Positions 59,557 to 64,000 of a stretch of 64,000 nucleotides of DNA are shown piece by piece. Source of the stretch: Bacillota bacterium (GTDB lineage: Bacteria > Bacillota > Clostridia > Acetivibrionales > JANLFN01); contig JAEZTC010000013.1 in NCBI GenBank assembly GCA_023421675.1, positions 310,001 to 374,000 of the forward strand, written 5' to 3'. How positions within the stretch are numbered: position 1 is the stretch's first letter; every line of letters begins with the position of its first letter. The notes beneath the pieces were generated by a model, which saw only the letters and a program-made list of their open reading frames with translations, was not told where the DNA came from and ran no database searches. Made by a program: the position numbers and the translations under genes.

Positions 59557-60537
59557 TTATTTTTTACCCTGGAAAAGCTTATCTTTACGGCCTTCATATG
59601 GAGCTTTTATAAGTAAAGGTTTCAGGAAGGCAGCAGTCTTTTCAACACCGTCAGCTCTGCTCATTGTTACATCTTCATGCTCATAGCTTAATACATAATC
59701 ATATCCGACCATTGAAAGCTCTGTAATGATCTTTTTCCATTGAACACTTCCCCATCCTGGAATACGGAAACGGAAAGTCCTTTCTATATCCTGCCAATCG
59801 CCTTGCATGAGTATACCGCCTACAGGAAGGTTATGTTCAACGATTTCACCGTCTTTTGCGTGAACGTGGAATATTCTGTCGCGCAGTCTGTCGATGAAGT
59901 TTTCAACCTTTAATCCGAGATATATGAGGTTTGCGGGGTCCATATTAAACCCAAGGCATGGATGTCCGTCTACCAGCTTTATAGCTTTTTCAGCAGTGTG
60001 TATATCATATATGAAGTTGTTTGGATGAGGCTCAACGGCAAATTTAACTCCATATTCCTTAAATTTATCTAAAATGGGTACAAATTTTTCAGCAAATTCT
60101 TCTTCCATTACAGACCAACCGTTTGCATAGGGGAATGGGAAGTAACGTCCAAAGTTTTCTACTCCTGTAAAACCATTTACAACAGGAACTCCCAGTTCAC
60201 TTGCAGCTTGTGCGGTTCTTAAAAGGCTTTCAGTACCAAATTTAATTTTTTCTTCTTTTGTACCTTCAAAAATAGTATCAGTATCAACTCCATGAGGTCC
60301 CATTATTAGAAGAGAATCTGCATGATTGCTTAACGCAGATATAATAAGTCCATAGCTTTCTACCATCTTTTTAATCTTCTTCGCATTATCACCTTTAATT
60401 ACTTCTTTTGTGTCAAACTGCCCATTATCTTCGTATGCTGGAATTTCAAGTGCTTCATAGCCATGTTCTGAGGCCATTTTTGCTACTTCTTCAAGTGGCT
60501 TTTCAGTATAGTTTGCTGTAAAAAATCCTAATCTCAT
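59557..60537 (-). CDS. Sugar phosphate isomerase/epimerase-like TIM-barrel protein
   Basis: A 326-residue AP-endonuclease-2/xylose-isomerase-like TIM barrel. Metal-site segments: FAVEPHPNNFIYD, GFNMDPANLIYLG, HVHAKDGE, and LSYEHEDVT. The family includes hexulose-phosphate isomerases, tagatose epimerases, and IolE/IolI-like enzymes, so the reaction is not fixed. The ATG has CGGAGGC upstream (minus strand). First gene of the minus-strand operon; its leader is ~150 nt. Confidence 0.83.
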   Translation of the reverse strand: MRLGFFTANYTEKPLEEVAKMASEHGYEALEIPAYEDNGQFDTKEVIKGDNAKKIKKMVESYGLIISALSNHADSLLIMGPHGVDTDTIFEGTKEEKIKFGTESLLRTAQAASELGVPVVNGFTGVENFGRYFPFPYANGWSVMEEEFAEKFVPILDKFKEYGVKFAVEPHPNNFIYDIHTAEKAIKLVDGHPCLGFNMDPANLIYLGLKVENFIDRLRDRIFHVHAKDGEIVEHNLPVGGILMQGDWQDIERTFRFRIPGWGSVQWKKIITELSMVGYDYVLSYEHEDVTMSRADGVEKTAAFLKPLLIKAPYEGRKDKLFQGKK

Positions 60538-60690
60538 TTAAAAGTGCCTCCGTTTCAATATTTTTTGATTCACAGTTCAGACCAGTTAATAACAACCAAA
60601 TTAGATTTGTATTATATTAATATTTCCATACCTCCTAACTTTATTTAAATTTCATTTATTAAATAGAAAATAAAATAATTATTTATGTTC

Positions 60691-60719
60691 ATTTTAGTCT
60701 GTTATTGTTTGCAAGTCAA
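60691..60719 (-). promoter_or_regulatory. Sigma-A promoter of the minus-strand isomerase-dehydrogenase operon
   Basis: On the minus strand, TTGACT (60719-60714), 17-base spacer, TAAAAT (60696-60691). It is back to back with the plus-strand promoter at 60772, 53 bases away. Confidence 0.65.
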
Positions 60720-60771
60720 CATTTAAGATATAAAAATGTGAGAAAATATTTGTTTTATCTTTAAATTTTAC

Positions 60772-60800
60772 TTGAATCCAATTGATAGCTGTGCTATACT
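60772..60800 (+). promoter_or_regulatory. Sigma-A promoter of the OYE-like gene
   Basis: TTGAAT (60772-60777), 17-base spacer, TATACT (60795-60800) with TGc extended -10. The predicted 5' UTR is ~150 nt. Confidence 0.65.
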
Positions 60801-60880
60801 CATTATAACAACATAATAAGTATTTTTATCATATGCCATGACTTTAAAATCGGTTTTAACATTGTCGGTTATATAATTAA

Positions 60881-60908
60881 ACCCTCGGGTAGTATTTACC
60901 CGGAAGGT
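60881..60908 (+). promoter_or_regulatory. Leader hairpin upstream of the OYE-like gene
   Basis: CGGGTA (60886-60891) / TACCCG (60897-60902), extended by ACCCT with AAGGT, lies in the 5' UTR. Two TCGGTT direct repeats (60850-60855, 60865-60870) lie just before it. No T tail follows, so not a terminator. Confidence 0.4.
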
Positions 60909-60957
60909 ATAAGTTCTATTATAAGGGATCTAAATAAATTTATGGGAGGCAATGAAA

Positions 60958-62199
60958 ATGGATTACAAGAACGTTCTTCTATCACCTATCAAAATCGGTA
61001 ATCGTACTGCTCCTAACCGCTTCTTCATACAAGCTATGGAATGCACAGATGCTGATGCTGACGGGAATCCTTCAGACTTAACCTACAAGCGTTATGAAGA
61101 CCTTTTTCGTGGGGAAGCTGGAGTGGTAACTCTTGAGGCAATCTCTATAACAAAGGAAAGCAGATCAAGGTTGAATCAGCTTATGATCACTCCTGAGAAC
61201 CTTAAACCACTTACACAATTTGTAAAGAGAATGAAGGAAATTAATCCTAACAGCCTTTTTGTTTTTCAGCTTACACACTCAGGTGAATTAAGCAATCCGG
61301 GTTTTTCACGCCGCGTATGTGTAAAACCATTACCTGGATTTGGTGGGGATATACTTACTGAAGAAGAGCTTGATAAATTAATGGATGATTTTGTTCTTGC
61401 AGCCAAGATTGCCCATGAAGCCGGTGCAGATGGAATTGATATGAAGCTATGTCACGGCTATCTTGGATCACAGGTACTTCGTCCATACAACGACCGCAAG
61501 TGGAAGTATGGCGGAAGCTGGGAAAACCGCCGCCAGTTTGCATATGACCTTTACGAAAGAATTCAGAAAGAGGTAAATGATAAGAACTTCCTCATAGGTT
61601 CTAAAATATCTGCATGGGAAGGCTTCCCTGGAGGATTTGGAACTGCAGGTCCGGACACTCCTATAATTGACTTAACAGAACCAATTGACCTTATAAAGGG
61701 GCTTGAAGAAAGAGGAGCGCAATACTTTGTACAGTCGGCAGGAAGTCCTTCAATAACCACAAGTCTGACACAGGCTGATAAAAATTCACCATACTTCGGT
61801 TACCTTCATATGTACTTTGCTAAAGTATTTAAGGAAAACCTCAAACCTGAAACGGTTGTAGTAGGTTCAAACTACTCACTTTTCAGGAACGGAAAGAATA
61901 AATTCAGTGCTGTTACACCTGAACAAAGCTCATTGTTTGGTTTCGGTTCCAAGAATATAAATGACGGTACTGTTGATATGCTGGCACTTGGACGTCAGTC
62001 CTTTGCAGATCCGCTTCTCCCTCTTAAATTAAGAGAAGGCCGTGAAGATGAAATCAACTATTGTACTGTCTGCGATAACTGTCTCGAACTCCTTATACAG
62101 CAAAGCCCGATTGGCTGCTGTACATTTAACAAGTACTATACTGATGTGCTTGTAAATACACGTAAGGAAAAAGGAAGACTTAAAGTAAATCATACTTGA
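60958..62199 (+). CDS. Old Yellow Enzyme-like NADH:flavin oxidoreductase (single TIM-barrel domain)
   Basis: A 413-residue FMN-dependent TIM barrel of the OYE/2,4-dienoyl-CoA reductase N-domain family. Seen: NRFFIQAMECTDADADGNPSD (parts), GVVTLEAISI, FQLTHSGE, AGADGIDMKLCHGYLGSQVLRP with the His-x-x-tyrosine-type site, and GRQSFADPLLP. Near the C-terminus a Cys cluster CTVCDNC followed by CC ten residues later resembles the [4Fe-4S] motif of dienoyl-CoA reductases, but with C-x2-C-x2-C spacing. The C-terminal FAD/NADPH domain is absent. ATG at 60958 chosen: GGGAGG is eight bases upstream (60952 is too close). Substrate unknown. Confidence 0.83.
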   Translation: MDYKNVLLSPIKIGNRTAPNRFFIQAMECTDADADGNPSDLTYKRYEDLFRGEAGVVTLEAISITKESRSRLNQLMITPENLKPLTQFVKRMKEINPNSLFVFQLTHSGELSNPGFSRRVCVKPLPGFGGDILTEEELDKLMDDFVLAAKIAHEAGADGIDMKLCHGYLGSQVLRPYNDRKWKYGGSWENRRQFAYDLYERIQKEVNDKNFLIGSKISAWEGFPGGFGTAGPDTPIIDLTEPIDLIKGLEERGAQYFVQSAGSPSITTSLTQADKNSPYFGYLHMYFAKVFKENLKPETVVVGSNYSLFRNGKNKFSAVTPEQSSLFGFGSKNINDGTVDMLALGRQSFADPLLPLKLREGREDEINYCTVCDNCLELLIQQSPIGCCTFNKYYTDVLVNTRKEKGRLKVNHT

Positions 62200-62233
62200 T
62201 GACTCTCCAATTAAATAATTAATCATAAGAAAG

Positions 62234-62271
62234 AGTGGGTGTACTAATTCAAAAGTACGCCCACTTTTTTG
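62234..62271 (+). terminator. Intrinsic terminator after the OYE-like gene
   Basis: An 11-bp stem AGTGGGTGTAC / GTACGCCCACT (one G-U), 10-base loop, TTTTTT tail. Confidence 0.9.
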
Positions 62272-62307
62272 CAATTTTACGATGTTTGTTTTGTAACATT
62301 ATAAATG

Positions 62308-62336
62308 TTGATATTTGCCCGAATTCATGTTATAAT
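62308..62336 (+). promoter_or_regulatory. Strong sigma-A promoter of the pfkB-aldolase operon
   Basis: TTGATA (62308-62313), 17-base spacer, TATAAT (62331-62336) with TGt extended -10, 38 bases before the kinase gene. Confidence 0.75.
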
Positions 62337-62374
62337 TTACAATATAAACATAAACGGTCAATTAGGGAGGCAAT

Positions 62375-63313
62375 ATGATTATAACCGTAACACTAAACCC
62401 GGCTATGGATAAGGTACTTGTTGTAGATCAGTTTAATCTTAATGTCACCAACCGTATTCAAAAACAATTCAATTGTGTTGGAGGAAAAGGAACTCACATA
62501 TCCATAAATCTGAGTCTTATGGGTATCAGGAATACGGCAGTGGGAGTTGTAATGGGGCCGACAGGGGATGAAATACTGGAAGCGCTCGGAAGTATGAACA
62601 TTGATGTTCGCTTTATCAGACTGGAAGAGGGTAATTCGAGAACAAATTATGTACTTGTCGATAGCTCTAAAAATTGTACACTGATAGCTGAAAAAGGGAA
62701 GCTTATGGACGAGGATGTTATTGAAAGGTTAAAGCAATTGTACCAATCAATAATTAACAAGGGAGATATTGTAGTTATTTCAGGTGATGCTTCAAATCAG
62801 AGAAATACAAATCTGCAGAAAGAGCTAATGGATATTGCGAAGGACAGGGGAGCAAAGGTTTGCCTGGATGCAAGCGGTGAGCATTTGTATCAGGGTGTAA
62901 GGAATGGACCTTTTCTTATAAAACCCAATCTGGATGAACTAAGTACCTTGTATGGCAAGGAAATTCATAATGTACAGGATATTTTAATGGCTATGGATAT
63001 TCTCAAGGATTTCGGAATAGAAAATATAGTAGTATCCTGTGGCGGCGAAGGAAGTTTTGCCTACTCGGAGGGTAAATACTATCATGTTGCCGCTCCCAAG
63101 GTAGAGGTAAAAAATACTGTAGGGTGTGGTGATGCTCTCTTGGCAGGTTTGCTTGCAGGACTTGAAAGAAAGCTTTCGATGCAGGAAAACTTGAGACAGG
63201 CAACAGCTGTTGCTGCTGCAACAGCAATGAATGAGGCGACTGTGGGCTTTGATGTTAAAACAGCAGATAAACTTATAAAAGAAATAGAAGTAGAAATTAT
63301 TGAAGTAAATTAA
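62375..63313 (+). CDS. PfkB-family sugar kinase (1-phosphofructokinase/tagatose-6-phosphate kinase type)
   Basis: A 312-residue ribokinase-fold kinase of the FruK/LacC group. N-terminal ITVTLNPAMDKVLVV, GGKGTHISINLSLMG (usual GGKG with a changed following residue), and the anion-hole/catalytic NTVGCGDALLAGLLAG. It likely phosphorylates the 1- or 6-position of a ketohexose phosphate. No PTS transporter or FruR is adjacent, so fructose-1-phosphate is not assured as substrate. GGGAGG lies upstream of the ATG. Followed 43 bases later by a class II aldolase, suggesting kinase plus aldolase act in series. Confidence 0.88.
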   Translation: MIITVTLNPAMDKVLVVDQFNLNVTNRIQKQFNCVGGKGTHISINLSLMGIRNTAVGVVMGPTGDEILEALGSMNIDVRFIRLEEGNSRTNYVLVDSSKNCTLIAEKGKLMDEDVIERLKQLYQSIINKGDIVVISGDASNQRNTNLQKELMDIAKDRGAKVCLDASGEHLYQGVRNGPFLIKPNLDELSTLYGKEIHNVQDILMAMDILKDFGIENIVVSCGGEGSFAYSEGKYYHVAAPKVEVKNTVGCGDALLAGLLAGLERKLSMQENLRQATAVAAATAMNEATVGFDVKTADKLIKEIEVEIIEVN

Positions 63314-63356
63314 GTTAAATCAAACATTTCAAACATTAAACAAGGAGGGCATTATT

Positions 63357-63962
63357 ATGCCAAACATGCAATTCTACGAAGAAAGATTAAAACTTGCAAA
63401 AGCCATGAAACTCCTATGGGACAGAAAACTTACAAATGCTGCAGGAGGAAATGCTTCTGTAAGGCTCAATGACAAGTTCATGCTGGTTACTCCTTCAATG
63501 ATGTCAGAGCATAAACATTGTGAACTAAAACCTGAAGATATACTGCTTTGCGATTATGACCTCAATATTATAGAAGGTGAAGGTGTTTTATCCAGGGAGT
63601 GTAAGATGCATTCACTCATGCTGAAAAATATACCTGAAATAGGCAGTATCATACATGCACATCCAGAGTATACAATGGTTTTTGTTTCTGCATGTAAGCC
63701 CATTCCATCGGTAACCGAAGCAACTCAAAAAATGGGAGATTGTGGTCTTATTGAACAGGCAAAAGCTTATTCAGAAGATTTGGCGCAGCATGTTTATGAT
63801 TATTTTAAAGATAAGAGAGAATTATTAAAAAGAACAGGTATGTGTGCACTGCTTCCTCTACATGGAACTGTTGCAGTAGGAAAGCACCTTGAACAGGCTT
63901 TCAGTGTTGTCGAAAGAATTGAGTGCGATGCAAAATGCAATATTTTTGGTAAACTAATATAG
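63357..63962 (+). CDS. Class II aldolase (FucA/AraD/MtnB family)
   Basis: A 201-residue zinc-dependent aldolase or epimerase of the L-fuculose-phosphate aldolase family. NAAGGNASVRL is the phosphate-binding loop, SRECKMH carries the catalytic Glu, IIHAHPEY supplies two zinc His, and LPLHGTVAVGKHLEQAF the third. It cleaves or epimerises a phosphorylated sugar; methylthioribulose-phosphate dehydratase (MtnB) is a less likely alternative. AAGGAGGG lies eight bases before the ATG. Second gene of the kinase operon; the window ends 38 bases later. Confidence 0.86.
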   Translation: MPNMQFYEERLKLAKAMKLLWDRKLTNAAGGNASVRLNDKFMLVTPSMMSEHKHCELKPEDILLCDYDLNIIEGEGVLSRECKMHSLMLKNIPEIGSIIHAHPEYTMVFVSACKPIPSVTEATQKMGDCGLIEQAKAYSEDLAQHVYDYFKDKRELLKRTGMCALLPLHGTVAVGKHLEQAFSVVERIECDAKCNIFGKLI

Positions 63963-64000
63963 CTATTATGATATAATATTAGGAAAAAATGCTTTATATA

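Overview
The window comes from a low-GC, Gram-positive, anaerobic, endospore-forming member of the Clostridia. The evidence is: the rpoBC-str operon order; an mreBCD-minCDE-spoIVFA-spoIVFB block; the spoIIAA-spoIIAB-sigF operon; spore-cortex deacetylase PdaA; the electron-bifurcating NfnAB pair; a flavodiiron protein; a membrane pyrophosphatase; and strong AGGAGG ribosome binding sites with TTTT-tailed hairpin terminators. From general resemblance I would place it near Ruminiclostridium (cellulolytic clostridia), but that is recognition, not a measurement. No CRISPR array, prophage, plasmid gene or insertion sequence is visible; this is mostly core chromosome.

Layout. 1-11.1 kb: 3' part of rpoB, rpoC, then the str operon (L7Ae-like protein, rpsL, rpsG, fusA, tuf) behind its own promoter. 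11.3-19.3 kb: an inactive-looking rhomboid-like membrane protein with a zinc tail, a chemoreceptor, a flavodiiron protein and a MoxR/DUF58/membrane-protein trio. 19.4-27.4 kb: lon, an acidic-repeat membrane/TPR protein, a PRC-barrel protein, a VanW-like protein and a cytidylate-kinase-like protein. 27.4-37.7 kb: mecA (minus), then maf-radC-mreBCD-minCDE (growth, shape and septum placement), a YkuS-like protein, then sporulation genes spoIVFA/spoIVFB and pdaA. 37.7-45.1 kb: metF, nfnAB, a PilZ protein, gltX-glnS. 45.2-49.9 kb: two tRNA-Gly genes, hppA, hprK and a PHP phosphoesterase. 50-56.4 kb: murB-rapZ-yvcK-debranching enzyme-whiA. 56.5-58.4 kb: spoIIAA-spoIIAB-sigF. 58.5-64 kb: an uncharacterised sugar or polyol locus (zinc dehydrogenase and TIM-barrel isomerase on the minus strand; Old Yellow Enzyme-like reductase, PfkB kinase and class II aldolase on the plus strand).

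The most interesting unexplained signals are not protein-coding. (1) A sigma-H-like promoter followed directly by about 143 nt of two-domain, highly base-paired RNA leads into the spoIIA operon. (2) A compact 84-nt structured leader starts right at the predicted transcription start upstream of spoIVFA. (3) Families of 7-bp-period repeats forming large inverted repeats sit inside the rpsG-fusA and murB-rapZ intergenic regions. Other points of interest are a 3 x 213-bp tandem repeat inside an acidic membrane protein, a divergent membrane pyrophosphatase, and a glycogen-debranching-type gene placed between yvcK and whiA. All promoters, terminators and RNA folds were read by eye; no search or folding program was run.
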